A stretch of 64,000 nt of DNA from an uncultured Lachnospiraceae bacterium (GCA_900315505.1 OMZG01000009.1:1-64000), one strand, 5' to 3'. Positions 43,050 through 52,397 are shown, counted from the stretch's first letter. The notes: generated by a model from the sequence alone, not told the origin. Numbers and translations: made by a program.

Positions 43050-43134
43050 ATGAGTTATAAGTTTTTAGTTATGAGTTATAAGTTCTTAGTTCTTAGTTCT
43101 TAGCTCTTAACTTAAAACTCAGAACTCAGAACTA
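43050..43134. repeat. Degenerate heptamer repeat array upstream of uvrB
   Basis: About ten to twelve seven-base units of the form AGTTCTT/AGTTATA on the plus strand, then units in the opposite sense (ACTCAGA), so the whole array can fold on itself. It fills the space between the uvrB start and the end of the preceding small gene, and may act as terminator for that gene. Confidence 0.65.
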
Positions 43135-43359
43135 CTTCAGTTCTTTCAGCGTCTGTACCAGTTCCACATCATCCGCCGTCACCTTCATATTAGTCGTGAC
43201 CGGTTCTTCACCTGGCTTCGTGACTGTGAGTTCAATTACAGAACCCTCAGGCACTCCATTCTGTCCAAAGACCGATGAAAAATACGATACTACCTTTGGG
43301 TGGTTCTGATTGAATTTGTCTAAAATACCCTTAATTTTAAAAATAGATCCTGGATTCAT
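43132..43359 (-). CDS. Small conserved-looking hypothetical protein (75 residues)
   Basis: A 75-residue soluble protein with a good SD (AAGGAG nine bases before the ATG) and balanced composition. It begins MNPGSIFKIKGILDKFNQNH and ends VELVQTLKELK; the centre EGSVIELTVTKPGEEPVTTN looks like a beta-rich part. No motif was recognised. It is flanked by heptamer repeats on both sides and lies between uvrB and a transporter. Coding is supported by the SD and clean frame. Confidence 0.65.
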   Translation of the reverse strand: MNPGSIFKIKGILDKFNQNHPKVVSYFSSVFGQNGVPEGSVIELTVTKPGEEPVTTNMKVTADDVELVQTLKELK

Positions 43360-43377
43360 GTTTAGCTCCTTTTTTCA

Positions 43378-43454
43378 AGTTCTTAGTTCTGAGTTATGAG
43401 TTCTTAGCTCAGTACTTCAGACTTTGAACTCTGAACTTTGAACTCAAAACTTTC
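43378..43454. repeat. Degenerate heptamer repeat array, second
   Basis: Plus strand AGTTCTTAGTTCTGAGTTATGAG and the reverse-sense units AACTCTG, AACTTTG, AACTCAA run from about 43378 to the transporter stop. Same seven-base unit and same head-to-head layout as at 43050-43134. Confidence 0.6.
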
Positions 43455-44330
43455 TCAATCCTCCGACTTCATCAGATACAGCCACCGTCCGACCGCACAG
43501 CTGATGACGATCACATATCCAATCACTGACAGATAGTCAGGCAGTTCGTCAAAGACAAGTGCGCCCCAGATTGATGCGAAGATGACCTGCGAATAGTCAA
43601 ACACAGAAATATTTTTTGCTGGCGCATACTTGTACGCTGCCGTCACCGTGAACTGTCCGCCTGCTGCCGCAAGCCCTGCAAGTATCAGGAACAGCCACTG
43701 CAACGCGCTCATCGGATGGAAATCAGCTATCATAGACGGCAGACACAGACAGCATGTAAAAATCGAGAAGAATGCCACAATGACTGGTCCTCTCTCGCCC
43801 TGCTGACCCAGCTTTCTCACGAAGGTATATGCAATACCTGCTCCGAGTCCTCCTAGCAGTCCTGCAAGCGCGTAGAGTGATGTGATATTCGCTGATGGCT
43901 TTATTATAAAAACAGCACCCACAAATGCGATTATAACTGCAATCCAGTCAGCCTTCTTCGGTATCTCCTTAAGAATAAATATTGATGCAATGATCGCAAA
44001 GAACGGAGACATCTTGTTCAGGATATTCGCATCTGCAAGCCCGATCCTGTCAATCGCATAGAAATTGAGAATCATTCCGAGTCCACCCGAAATGGACCTG
44101 GCAAAAAGTCCAGGCAGCGAGCCCTTCTTAATATGGAATTTCTCGTCTGTTCTGGCAAGAGCGATGATAGCAATTACTGCTGCGAATGCGTTTCTGAAGA
44201 AGCATTTCTGCATCGTAGGTATGTCACCCGACAGCCTCACGAACAGCGTCATCAGCGAAAAAAAGAACGAGTCGGCAATTACCAGGCTTATTCCTATCGC
44301 ATGTTTATGTCTTGTACTTAATTCACTCAT
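43455..44330 (-). CDS. EamA/DMT family transporter
   Basis: A 291-residue integral membrane protein with about ten hydrophobic segments in two EamA repeats (first repeat ending AVIIAFVGAVFIIKP near 145, second ending VIGYVIVISCAVGRWLYLM). The drug/metabolite transporter family exports amino acids, nucleosides or other small molecules; substrate unknown. Divergent from pth by about 55 bases. Confidence 0.9.
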   Translation of the reverse strand: MSELSTRHKHAIGISLVIADSFFFSLMTLFVRLSGDIPTMQKCFFRNAFAAVIAIIALARTDEKFHIKKGSLPGLFARSISGGLGMILNFYAIDRIGLADANILNKMSPFFAIIASIFILKEIPKKADWIAVIIAFVGAVFIIKPSANITSLYALAGLLGGLGAGIAYTFVRKLGQQGERGPVIVAFFSIFTCCLCLPSMIADFHPMSALQWLFLILAGLAAAGGQFTVTAAYKYAPAKNISVFDYSQVIFASIWGALVFDELPDYLSVIGYVIVISCAVGRWLYLMKSED

Positions 44331-44385
44331 AGTTTATTATTATAACATACTATGCAAGCTTTCGTCAGGAGGATATATCAATCAT

Positions 44386-44955
44386 ATGTTTCTAATAGCT
44401 GGTCTCGGGAATCCGGGCACGAAATATGAGCACACAAGACACAATGCAGGCTTCGATACAATAGACGCACTGGCAGAAAAATATGGAATAGAAATAAAAA
44501 AATCAGAGCGCAAGGCTCTGTCGGGACAGGGAGTAATAAATGGAGAAAAAGTAATTCTCATAAAGCCACAGACATTTATGAATCTGAGTGGTGAATCGGT
44601 CGGAGACTTCGTGAATTTTTACAAGCTCGATCCGGAGACTCAGCTCATTGTCTTCTCAGATGATGTGACTCTCGAGGCCGGCAATATAAGAATAAGAAAA
44701 AAAGGCTCTGCCGGCGGACATAATGGCCTTAAGAATATAATAGAGCATGTAGGGACTGATAAGTTTGTCCGCATACGCCTTGGAGTAGGCATTTTCAAAA
44801 GCGGCGACATGGCAGACTTCGTTCTGAGCAGACTGCCGCAGGAAGACCAGCAATTTTTCGATGAAGCCAGAAAAAGAGCCTGCAAGGCAGCCGAACTGAT
44901 CCTCGCAGGCGATGTAAATGAAGCAATGAATGAATTCAATGCTAAAATCCGTTAG
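44386..44955 (+). CDS. pth: Peptidyl-tRNA hydrolase
   Basis: A 189-residue Pth: MFLIAGLGNPGTKYEHTRHN with the catalytic His20 (HNAGF), KPQTFMNLSGESV and GSAGGHNGLKNI. It frees tRNAs from peptidyl-tRNA dropped by ribosomes. The frame is open far upstream (to 44065) but that part overlaps the divergent transporter; the ATG at 44386 fits the family start. AGGAGG is present 13 bases upstream, a slightly long spacing. Its stop overlaps the convergent glgD stop by four bases. Confidence 0.97.
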   Translation: MFLIAGLGNPGTKYEHTRHNAGFDTIDALAEKYGIEIKKSERKALSGQGVINGEKVILIKPQTFMNLSGESVGDFVNFYKLDPETQLIVFSDDVTLEAGNIRIRKKGSAGGHNGLKNIIEHVGTDKFVRIRLGVGIFKSGDMADFVLSRLPQEDQQFFDEARKRACKAAELILAGDVNEAMNEFNAKIR

Positions 44956-46070
44956 AGTCCTATTCTATTATTGTTCTCTACAACAATCCTGATCTGGTCT
45001 TCACCGACGTAGCTCGTATCAGAAAGAAGAGTCTCATTGCTCTCGACAATGCAGTTCTCAACATGTACATTGTCTCCGATATATGCACCGTTCAGAACGA
45101 TCGAGTTCCTGATCACTGTATTATTTCCAATGAAGACATTCTTGAAGATCACTGAATGATCCACCACACTGTTGATGATAGTTCCGGAACCGATCAGTGA
45201 ATCGTGAACCTGAGCCCCGTCATTGAACTTGGCTGGAGGGAGATCCTGTGCCTTGGAGTATATCTTCGGCTCAGAACCGAAGAAGAAGCTCCTTACCTCC
45301 GGCTTCAGGAAATCCATATTGGTCCTGAAATATGAATCAACGGATGCGATATTGCTCCAGTATGTATCGAGCATATATCCGTATATCTTCTTCATGCCGG
45401 TGTATCTGATCAGGATATCCGTAACGAAATTGTATCTGCCCTCGGCATTGCACTGCTCGAGAAGCTCTATGAGCTTTCTGCGACGGATGACATAGGTACC
45501 TGTAGATACGATATTGGAATGAGCGATCATCGGCTTCTCTTCGAATTCGCTGATGAGGCCGTCCGGATCTATCTTCACTGTACCGAATCTGCTGATATCG
45601 TCCCACTCCGGAGCCTTCGTGCAGACCACTGTGATATCTGCCTGCTTCTGGATGTGGAAATCAAGGATCGGAGCCATGTCCATCTTGCAGATGCAGTCAC
45701 CGCTTGTGATCACGACATACGGCTCGTGTCTCTTTTTCAGAAAATCTATATTCTGCCACATGGCATCAGCAGTGCCTCTGTACCACCAGCTATTGTCAGC
45801 AGTGACCGTCGGTGTAAAGAGGAACAGTCCGCCCTGCTTGCGGCCGAAATTCCACCACTTCGATGAATTCAGATGCTCATTGAGTGAACGGGCATTGTAC
45901 TGTGAAAGCACAGCCACCGTCTGGATACTTGAATTCGTCATATTCGACAGAGCGAAGTCGATGGCTCTGTAGCTGCAGCCAACCGGCATTGCTGAGATTG
46001 CTCTCTTGTCTGATAAGCTCTTCATACGGGTGGAATTACCACCAGCCAGAATTATTCCTAATGCCTTCAT
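44952..46070 (-). CDS. glgD: Glucose-1-phosphate adenylyltransferase subunit GlgD
   Basis: A 372-residue protein homologous to GlgC with an altered N-terminus ([20 protein letters not shown]) and the C-terminal left-handed beta-helix repeats ([20 protein letters not shown]). GlgD-type subunits pair with GlgC in Firmicutes and modulate its activity in glycogen synthesis. It overlaps glgC by ATGA. No glgA, glgB or glgP is in the window. Confidence 0.95.
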   Translation of the reverse strand: MKALGIILAGGNSTRMKSLSDKRAISAMPVGCSYRAIDFALSNMTNSSIQTVAVLSQYNARSLNEHLNSSKWWNFGRKQGGLFLFTPTVTADNSWWYRGTADAMWQNIDFLKKRHEPYVVITSGDCICKMDMAPILDFHIQKQADITVVCTKAPEWDDISRFGTVKIDPDGLISEFEEKPMIAHSNIVSTGTYVIRRRKLIELLEQCNAEGRYNFVTDILIRYTGMKKIYGYMLDTYWSNIASVDSYFRTNMDFLKPEVRSFFFGSEPKIYSKAQDLPPAKFNDGAQVHDSLIGSGTIINSVVDHSVIFKNVFIGNNTVIRNSIVLNGAYIGDNVHVENCIVESNETLLSDTSYVGEDQIRIVVENNNRIGL

Positions 46071-47341
46071 GCCTGATCACCTGCCTTTATCAGATATCCA
46101 CCGCTCGGAAGCGCTCCATCCGGATAATCATCCTCTTCTGTCACGCCCCTGATCGCGGTATTCTTCCCAATAGTAACATTTGCAGGGATCACGGAATTGT
46201 CTCCGATGACTGCCAGACCGAAGCTGTAGATCTTCGGATTCAGCTTGCTCTCTGCTTCTTCGCCGACACCGATCTTCGCATTCTCACCGATCACACAGTT
46301 CTCTGCGATGATCGACTTCTCGATATAAGCGCCCTTCCGGATGACCGTGTCCTTCATGATAATTGAATCCCTGACCACGGCTCCTTCTTCTACAACTACC
46401 CCTGCTGAAAGCACTGATCCATGAACCTCACCATTGATATTGTCCCCGGCACCAATGATTGCCTTTCCCACTGTGGCATCCGGTCCTATATACTGTGGTT
46501 CAATCTTGTCCTGCTTCGTGTAGATCTTCCAGAACTCCTCATAGAGATTGAACTCAGGGATCAGATCGATGAGCTCCATATTTGACTGCCAGTACGAACC
46601 CAGAGTACCGACATCCTTCCAGTATCCATTGAACTCATACGCAAAGATCCTCTTGCCATTGCTATGGCAGTACGGAATGATGTGCTTACCGAAATCGCAG
46701 TTGCTCTGATCCTTCAGCGCAAGCAGAGCCTGCTTCAGAACCGGCCATGAGAATATGTAGATACCCATTGATGCGAGATTGCTCTTCGGGTGCTCAGGCT
46801 TCTCCTGGAACTCCGTGATCCTCTTGTTTTCGTCAGCGATGACAACCCCGAATCGACTCGCTTCCTCGATAGGAACAGGAATAACTGCCAGTGTGACATC
46901 TGCCTGATTCTGCTTGTGGAAATCAAGCATTGCCTCATAATCCATCTTGTAAATATGATCTCCGGAAAGTATCAGCACGTACTCTGGATTGTAAGCCTCC
47001 ATATACTTCATATTCTGATAAATAGCATTTGCTGTTCCGGAATACCATTCTGAATTGTCGCTTCTCTCATACGGGGGAAGAACTGTGACACCGCCATTAT
47101 TACGATCCAGGTCCCACGGTGTTCCGATACCGATATGGGTATTGAGTGCGAGCGGCTGATACTGTGTCAGCACACCTACCGTATCGATTCCTGAATTGAT
47201 GCAGTTGCTCAGAGGGAAATCAATGATCCTGTACTTCCCGCCGAATGCTACTGCCGGCTTGGCAACGTCCGATGTCAGAACACCAAGCCTGCTGCCCTGA
47301 CCTCCTGCCAGGAGCATGGCTATCATTTCTTTACTGCTCAT
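46067..47341 (-). CDS. glgC: Glucose-1-phosphate adenylyltransferase
   Basis: A 424-residue ADP-glucose pyrophosphorylase making ADP-glucose from ATP and glucose-1-phosphate. It has the nucleotide-binding [40 protein letters not shown], the catalytic [12 protein letters not shown] and GTANAIYQN, then beta-helix repeats. It heads the glgC-glgD pair behind a predicted sigma-A promoter with a leader of about 100 bases. Confidence 0.97.
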   Translation of the reverse strand: MSSKEMIAMLLAGGQGSRLGVLTSDVAKPAVAFGGKYRIIDFPLSNCINSGIDTVGVLTQYQPLALNTHIGIGTPWDLDRNNGGVTVLPPYERSDNSEWYSGTANAIYQNMKYMEAYNPEYVLILSGDHIYKMDYEAMLDFHKQNQADVTLAVIPVPIEEASRFGVVIADENKRITEFQEKPEHPKSNLASMGIYIFSWPVLKQALLALKDQSNCDFGKHIIPYCHSNGKRIFAYEFNGYWKDVGTLGSYWQSNMELIDLIPEFNLYEEFWKIYTKQDKIEPQYIGPDATVGKAIIGAGDNINGEVHGSVLSAGVVVEEGAVVRDSIIMKDTVIRKGAYIEKSIIAENCVIGENAKIGVGEEAESKLNPKIYSFGLAVIGDNSVIPANVTIGKNTAIRGVTEEDDYPDGALPSGGYLIKAGDQA

Positions 47342-47450
47342 CTAAAAACCACCTCTCATATATCCCCCATCGCCATCGCAGATCCCCCGATCCCCTTATC
47401 GTGAAGCGAGTTGGGAATATTTACCAAAAGTTTTTTCTGTCGCTTTTAAA

Positions 47451-47478
47451 ATTATAGCATATTGCACAATAAAGTCCA
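47451..47478 (-). promoter_or_regulatory. Candidate sigma-A promoter of glgC
   Basis: Minus strand TGGACT (47478-47473), 16 bases, TATAAT (47456-47451). The leader to the ATG (47342-47444) is GC-rich with repeated GGGGGAT pieces. The rest of the 350-base gap (47480-47620) is AT-rich with no gene seen. Confidence 0.5.
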
Positions 47479-47624
47479 CCCTTTTTTATCAGTTTTTTGT
47501 TATTTTTTAAAAAAATCCCATTTTAAATTTAAAAACATGTAAAAATATCATATGCCAGAATCAGAATCGGCAATATTATTAAAAAATTGTGGGCAATTAA
47601 TGATTTTTTTGGCATTTTTTATCA

Positions 47625-47652
47625 TTGTAATGTTTTTTCTCCGTGATATAAT
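47625..47652 (+). promoter_or_regulatory. Sigma-A promoter of typA
   Basis: TTGTAA (47625-47630), 16 bases, TATAAT (47647-47652), 40 bases before the typA ATG; GGAGG seven bases before that ATG. Confidence 0.7.
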
Positions 47653-47691
47653 AGTAGGGTTAATGCCATTATCAAATTTTGGAGGTTAAAA

Positions 47692-49533
47692 ATGATTCAG
47701 ACAAGAGAAGATATCAGAAACGTCGCCATTATCGCCCATGTCGATCACGGCAAGACGACACTTGTGGACCAGCTTCTCAGACAGAGCGGTGTCTTCCGAG
47801 AGAATCAGGAAGTACAGGACCGTGTCATGGATTCCGGCGCCATTGAGCGTGAGCGAGGCATCACAATCCTGTCCAAGAATACAGCAGTCAAGTACAAAGG
47901 TGTAAAGATAAATATCGTTGACACCCCGGGACATGCAGATTTCGGTGGTGAGGTTGAGCGTATCCTGAAGATGGTTGACGGAGTTGTACTCCTCGTCGAC
48001 GCATTCGAGGGAGTAATGCCACAGACCAAGTTCGTTCTCATGAAGGCCCTTGGCCTCAATCTACCGGTCATCGTATGTATCAACAAGATCGACCGTCCTG
48101 GTGCAAGACCTGCAGAGGTAGTTGATGAGACTCTCGAGCTCTTCATGGATCTCGATGCTACTGATGAGCAGCTGGACGCTCCATTCATCTATGCTTCTGC
48201 AAGGGATGGATATGCGATCAAGGAGCTCGGTGATGAAAAGAAGGATATGACTCCTCTTTTCGATGCGATACTGAAGTACATCCCGGCTCCTACCGGTGAT
48301 CCTGATGCGAATACCCAGGTTCTTATTTCTACCATTGATTACAATGATTATGTCGGTCGTATCGGTATCGGAAAGGTGTCAAACGGCAGCATCAAGCTGA
48401 ACCAGAACGCAGTCGTTGTCAACCATCACGATCCTGATAAGAAGGAAAGCGTCCGTATCTCGAAGCTTTATGAGTTTGAGGGGCTGAATAAGGTCGATGT
48501 GGAGGAAGCAAAGGTTGGATCCATCGTAGCTATTTCAGGAATCGCTGATCTGCATATCGGTGATACTATCTGCGGTACTGATAGTGATCCTGTTGCTATT
48601 CCTTTCCAGAAGATCTCAGAGCCTACGATCGCAATGAATTTCATTGTAAATGACAGTCCTTTTGCCGGTACGGAAGGAAAATATGTGACCAGCCGTCATA
48701 TCAGAGACAGGCTGTACAGAGAGCTGAATACCGATGTATCTCTTCGTGTAGAGGATACCGACAGTCCTGATACCTTCAAGGTCTCAGGCCGTGGTGAGCT
48801 TCATCTGTCTGTGCTTATCGAGGAGATGAGACGTGAGGGATATGAGTTCGCAGTAAGTAAGGCCGAGGTTCTTTATCACACCGATGAGAACGGCAAGAAA
48901 CTCGAGCCTATGGAAAGAGCTTATGTGGATGTGCCTGATGAATTCCAGGGTGTAGTAATCGAAAAGCTCTCCGCCAGAAAAGGTGAGTTGCAGAATATGC
49001 GTCCTATCACTGGTGGATATACCCGTCTTGAGTTCGTCATTCCTGCTCGTGGAATGATCGGATACAGAGGCGATTTCATGACTGATACCAAGGGTAATGG
49101 TATCATCAATACCGTATTTGAAGGATATGCTCCTTACAAGGGAGATATTGCTTACAGAAAGCAGGGGTCTCTTATTGCATTCGAGGCAGGCGAGTCCGTG
49201 ACATACGGCCTCTTTGCTGCCCAGGATCGTGGTACCCTCTTCATCGGACCTGGTGAGAAGGTTTACTCAGGTATGGTCATCGGTGCTTCAAACCGTGCAG
49301 AGGACATCGAGATCAATGTCTGCAAGAAAAAGCATCTGACTAATACCCGTACCTCATCATCTGATGAGGCCCTGACTCTGGTTCCTCCTAAGCGTCTCTC
49401 ACTCGAGCAGGCCCTTGACTTCATTGAGACTGACGAGCTGCTTGAGGTGACGCCTGAGCATCTGCGTATCAGAAAGAAAATTCTTGATCCGCTGCAGCGT
49501 AAGAGATTCAACATTCGTAAACAGCAGGGATAA
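47692..49533 (+). CDS. typA: Ribosome-associated GTPase TypA/BipA
   Basis: A 613-residue translational GTPase: G1 AHVDHGKTTL at 15-24, G2 region RERGITILSKNTAV, G3 DTPGHADFGGEV, G4 NKIDRPGA. EF-G-like domains III and V and the TypA-specific C-terminal domain (KKHLTNTRTSSSDEALTLVP) follow. It binds the ribosome in the EF-G site and aids 50S assembly at low temperature or stress. Its terminator lies within the convergent ureohydrolase gene. Confidence 0.98.
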   Translation: MIQTREDIRNVAIIAHVDHGKTTLVDQLLRQSGVFRENQEVQDRVMDSGAIERERGITILSKNTAVKYKGVKINIVDTPGHADFGGEVERILKMVDGVVLLVDAFEGVMPQTKFVLMKALGLNLPVIVCINKIDRPGARPAEVVDETLELFMDLDATDEQLDAPFIYASARDGYAIKELGDEKKDMTPLFDAILKYIPAPTGDPDANTQVLISTIDYNDYVGRIGIGKVSNGSIKLNQNAVVVNHHDPDKKESVRISKLYEFEGLNKVDVEEAKVGSIVAISGIADLHIGDTICGTDSDPVAIPFQKISEPTIAMNFIVNDSPFAGTEGKYVTSRHIRDRLYRELNTDVSLRVEDTDSPDTFKVSGRGELHLSVLIEEMRREGYEFAVSKAEVLYHTDENGKKLEPMERAYVDVPDEFQGVVIEKLSARKGELQNMRPITGGYTRLEFVIPARGMIGYRGDFMTDTKGNGIINTVFEGYAPYKGDIAYRKQGSLIAFEAGESVTYGLFAAQDRGTLFIGPGEKVYSGMVIGASNRAEDIEINVCKKKHLTNTRTSSSDEALTLVPPKRLSLEQALDFIETDELLEVTPEHLRIRKKILDPLQRKRFNIRKQQG

Positions 49534-50212
49534 TACTACTGTTTGTATGCTCATTAACCAGAAGATCCTCATCCGTAGGATCTTCTTTTTTTTCGCCGCA
49601 GATGTCGAAGCCGCAGCAGTTCTTTACTACAGAAATCACTTTCAGAATATCATCAAGTGTGTATGGTCCCTGGCTCCAGTCTGTGCGTGCATAGTCCTCG
49701 TTCATGATGTCCTTATCAAGAGAAATATAATAGTTCTCGTCATGACTGCTGATATAATCAGCTGCTTCATCAAGTGCCAGTGATATGGCTTTCTCTGGCA
49801 AGGGCTGTTCCTCTTCTATGAGCTTGCGATCCACTCCTGCCATTATCACATGGTTCAGATTCGGGATTGTCTCACAGGCCTCTCTGACCCATCCTCCGCA
49901 GGATGTGATGTCTCCAAATACCGGTGTCTTAGTATCCGGATGATTATCCAGAAGCAACAGTGTGAATGGCTCCTTTATTTTCCTCATGAAAAAAAGTGAC
50001 ATGTAATGATAATTGCCTGAATCTATGAATCTGACCAGCGGTATCCCAGGCATCGCATCAATTCTCCTCTGAATCTCTGCCCCGGCCGCATCATCCAGAT
50101 AGCAGTTTGTTCCGTGAATGTCCGTCAGATCGACTGCCGGCTCTTTTCCGTCATACACGCCGCTCAGATTGAAATATATAAAATTCACTAATTTTCTTGA
50201 ATTATCTCTCAT
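49508..50212 (-). CDS. Arginase/agmatinase family (ureohydrolase-like) protein
   Basis: A 234-residue protein with ureohydrolase motifs: LLLLDNHPDTKTPV (His and Asp of the NHxD metal motif), then YYISLDKDIMNEDYARTDWS (the SxDxD-type motif, here S-L-D-K-D) and DICGEKKEDP near the end. Family members hydrolyse guanidino groups; this one is shorter than arginase (about 300) and the substrate is unknown. The ATG at 50212 has no SD and lies only ten bases from a possible -10, so the mRNA may be nearly leaderless; a TTG at 50233 is the alternative. It overlaps typA by 26 bases tail to tail. Confidence 0.75.
   Translation of the reverse strand: MRDNSRKLVNFIYFNLSGVYDGKEPAVDLTDIHGTNCYLDDAAGAEIQRRIDAMPGIPLVRFIDSGNYHYMSLFFMRKIKEPFTLLLLDNHPDTKTPVFGDITSCGGWVREACETIPNLNHVIMAGVDRKLIEEEQPLPEKAISLALDEAADYISSHDENYYISLDKDIMNEDYARTDWSQGPYTLDDILKVISVVKNCCGFDICGEKKEDPTDEDLLVNEHTNSSIIPAVYEC
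49561..49592 (+). terminator. Terminator of typA inside the convergent gene
   Basis: GAAGATCCT (49561-49569), seven-base loop, AGGATCTTC (49577-49585), then seven T. It lies 27 bases after the typA stop and within the last codons of the ureohydrolase-like gene. Confidence 0.85.
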
Positions 50213-50225
50213 TTTTTTGTACAAT
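50197..50225 (+). promoter_or_regulatory. Sigma-A promoter of the cytidylate-kinase-like gene
   Basis: TTGAAT (50197-50202), 17 bases, TACAAT (50220-50225), 44 bases before the ATG at 50269. It overlaps the first codons of the divergent gene. Confidence 0.6.
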
Positions 50226-50268
50226 ATAGCCAAAGTTACTTTAAGTTTTACCAGAAAGGGGGTAACTT

Positions 50269-50880
50269 ATGTATCCAATAATTACAATCAGCCGTGAATT
50301 CGGCAGTGGCGGCCATTCCATAGGTGAGAAGGTCGCAAAGGAACTCAATGTCCCGTTCCTGGATGGGGAAATCGTCACTAAGACCGCAGAAGAGAGCGGC
50401 TATGCGAAAGAGCTCATAGAGGAGCAGGGTGAAGACACGAGTGTTGCGAATAAATGGTTTGATATCTCAGCTGCCAGTGCCATGTATTTCCAGAGTCCTC
50501 AGGATGAGATCTTTCTCGCTCAGAGAAAAGTGATCCTCGATGCCGCAAAAAAAGGACCTTGCGTCATTGTCGGCCGCTGCAGCGACTATATACTCAAGAA
50601 CGCCGAGATTCCATGTCTCAATGTCCTGATCCATGCTGATATGCCGCACAGAATCACAAGAGTTCTCGAGAGATATGGCGATATCACCAATGTGGATGTC
50701 CGCAAGCGTATCCAGAAGAAGGACAAGCAGCGCCGCACCTACTACCGCTACTATACTGACCAGCAGTGGGGCGCATATACGAACTACGATCTGGCCCTTG
50801 ATTCAGGAGTTCTCGGAGAGGATACCTGCGTACACCTGATCTGCGAGCTGGCAGAGAAAATGTCCAAAGAAAACCAGTAA
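50269..50880 (+). CDS. Cytidylate kinase-like family protein
   Basis: A 203-residue P-loop kinase-like protein with ITISREFGSGGHSIGEKVAK at about 5-24 (a P-loop variant ending GGHSIG rather than GKST), VIVGRCSDYIL and RIQKKDKQRRTYYRYYTD (lid-like Arg/Lys segment). This family is widespread in Clostridia, separate from true Cmk, and of unknown substrate. AAAGGGGG lies upstream of the ATG. Confidence 0.85.
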   Translation: MYPIITISREFGSGGHSIGEKVAKELNVPFLDGEIVTKTAEESGYAKELIEEQGEDTSVANKWFDISAASAMYFQSPQDEIFLAQRKVILDAAKKGPCVIVGRCSDYILKNAEIPCLNVLIHADMPHRITRVLERYGDITNVDVRKRIQKKDKQRRTYYRYYTDQQWGAYTNYDLALDSGVLGEDTCVHLICELAEKMSKENQ

Positions 50881-50895
50881 TCAGAGCAGAAAGAA

Positions 50896-50918
50896 GCCAC
50901 ACAAGTTGTGTGGCTTTT
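50896..50918 (+). terminator. Terminator after the cytidylate-kinase-like gene (possibly bidirectional)
   Basis: GCCACAC (50896-50902), loop AAGTT, GTGTGGC (50908-50914), then TTTTT; on the minus strand the stem is followed by TTCTTT. It lies between convergent genes. Confidence 0.8.
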
Positions 50919-51916
50919 TAAGCTCGTCTATCCAATTTTTTTACTTCACTCTCCCAGAAGTCAACAGCATTTTCCATCCAGTGCTCCGCATTCGTATGCT
51001 TACCAATGCCTACGCCATGCGGCAGCCCGAAGAACTTGTCATACTTATACGGCACACCATTCTCATCAAGCGCTTTTGCCAGCACATCAGTATGCGCTGC
51101 CATTGGCACAAGCACATCATTGCCGCCTGCGAACATATAGACCGGCGGATAGTCAGGCGTGATCCATCTCTGGACGCAGAGTGAATCTCTTTTTTTCTTA
51201 CTGAAATGGCCCTTTGGCCCGAACATGTATATATTTCCACGCTCTGAGAGCCAGATTCCCATCAGTGCTACCCAGATATTCCAGTAGGGGTGCTGCATCC
51301 AGTGATTCACATTGGTCCACGGATATCCCATGATAAGACAGCCTGGCTTCATGGCATTATACTTCTCATATCCCCAGGCCCTCGTGCCGAAGATTCCCGC
51401 GAGATTGCCTCCTGCAGAAAATCCTACAACAGCATATCCATTCATATCCACATTGAACTGGTCTGCTCTTGCGGAGATAAAGCGTACAGCCGCTGCAAGG
51501 TCATGCATCGGTGCATGAGACGAGCAGTCAAGTCCTGCCCTGTACTCAAGTACAAAGGCTGTATAGCCCATCTCATTGAGCTTCGCTGCTACCGGGTAGC
51601 CCTCCTTCGTGGCACACAGATGAACATACCCTCCACCAGGGCATACTATCACGCATCTTGTCCTTTTTCCCGAATCATTAGGGAAAACTGAAAGCCGGAC
51701 CGCTCCTCTTTTCTTTTTCTCAGCAATCTCCTCCATCGAATATACGGGATACTGTCTGAACCTGCCCTGATCCTTCAGCCGCTCCATTCGCGTAAGTCCA
51801 CGCTTCTTGTCGCATGCGATATTTCCGATCACATACATGCGGATGACAGAATACACCGTGAGTAAAAATGTGAATACCAGATAAATCTCTATTATATCGA
51901 TAATGACTTCACGCAT
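50918..51916 (-). CDS. Membrane-anchored alpha/beta hydrolase (esterase)
   Basis: A 332-residue protein. Residues about 8-32 form a membrane segment (IIEIYLVFTFLLTVYSVIRM). The alpha/beta hydrolase domain follows: oxyanion motif CPGGGYVHLC near 90, nucleophile GFSAGGN near 165, an Asp in GGNDVLVP near 275 and His in LPHGVGIG near 305. This is the BD-FAE/esterase-lipase group; it may remove acetyl or acyl groups from glycans or small esters outside or at the membrane. Five bases after the YvyF-like gene, so probably the same transcript. Confidence 0.85.
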   Translation of the reverse strand: MREVIIDIIEIYLVFTFLLTVYSVIRMYVIGNIACDKKRGLTRMERLKDQGRFRQYPVYSMEEIAEKKKRGAVRLSVFPNDSGKRTRCVIVCPGGGYVHLCATKEGYPVAAKLNEMGYTAFVLEYRAGLDCSSHAPMHDLAAAVRFISARADQFNVDMNGYAVVGFSAGGNLAGIFGTRAWGYEKYNAMKPGCLIMGYPWTNVNHWMQHPYWNIWVALMGIWLSERGNIYMFGPKGHFSKKKRDSLCVQRWITPDYPPVYMFAGGNDVLVPMAAHTDVLAKALDENGVPYKYDKFFGLPHGVGIGKHTNAEHWMENAVDFWESEVKKLDRRA

Positions 51917-51920
51917 AGTC

Positions 51921-52397
51921 CTAATACCTTTTGTACGGCATCTTAATGAAACGCATCTTTTCCTCGGCAGTCAGCTCCTTGTCAGGTTCCGTATCAATCT
52001 TTACCCCCTTCAGCTTAAGCTTTGCCTTGCAGCGGCTACAGTAGCGGCCGGTATTGATCGGCTGGCCGCAGATCTCACAGAACAGTCCGCTGGTACCATC
52101 ATTCTTGAAATAAAGCCTCTCTTCATGAATCCATCTGTACAGCTTCCTGACAGGAATACCTGTATCAAGTGATGTCTGCTGTACGCTCGAATGCTCATGG
52201 GTAGACAGGTATTCCCTTACCTTGTCAAACTCCTCCTGATCCCGTTGCCTGCACTGCGGGCACACATCAGGCCCGAAGCCCGGATACGAAAATACCCTGC
52301 CGCAGACCTTGCAGTAATGCAGGTCTCTGATCTCCATGCTCTCCCTGTATAATCTCCGCCTGTCTGAATCATAATCTGTCAAACTGTTACCTGCCAT
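51921..52397 (-). CDS. yvyF: Flagellar zinc-ribbon protein, YvyF / TIGR03826 type
   Basis: A 158-residue protein with two zinc-ribbon pairs: CKVCGRVF with CPQCRQ near 29-50, and CEICGQPINTGRYCSRC near 107-123, and an excisionase-like middle (QQTSLDTGIPVRKLYRWIHE). The flagellar operon protein YvyF normally sits just upstream of flgM; here it is 16 kb away. Two possible starts exist: 52397 (AAGGTG seven bases upstream) and 52337 (GGGAG close upstream), the second giving a length nearer the family. Confidence 0.8.
   Translation of the reverse strand: MAGNSLTDYDSDRRRLYRESMEIRDLHYCKVCGRVFSYPGFGPDVCPQCRQRDQEEFDKVREYLSTHEHSSVQQTSLDTGIPVRKLYRWIHEERLYFKNDGTSGLFCEICGQPINTGRYCSRCKAKLKLKGVKIDTEPDKELTAEEKMRFIKMPYKRY

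Noticed and set aside
43050..43454. CRISPR array
   Set aside because: Units are seven bases, contiguous and degenerate, with no spacers and no cas genes.
44065..44385. N-terminal extension of peptidyl-tRNA hydrolase
   Set aside because: It runs antisense to the divergent transporter, and the Pth family starts at MFLIAGLGN.
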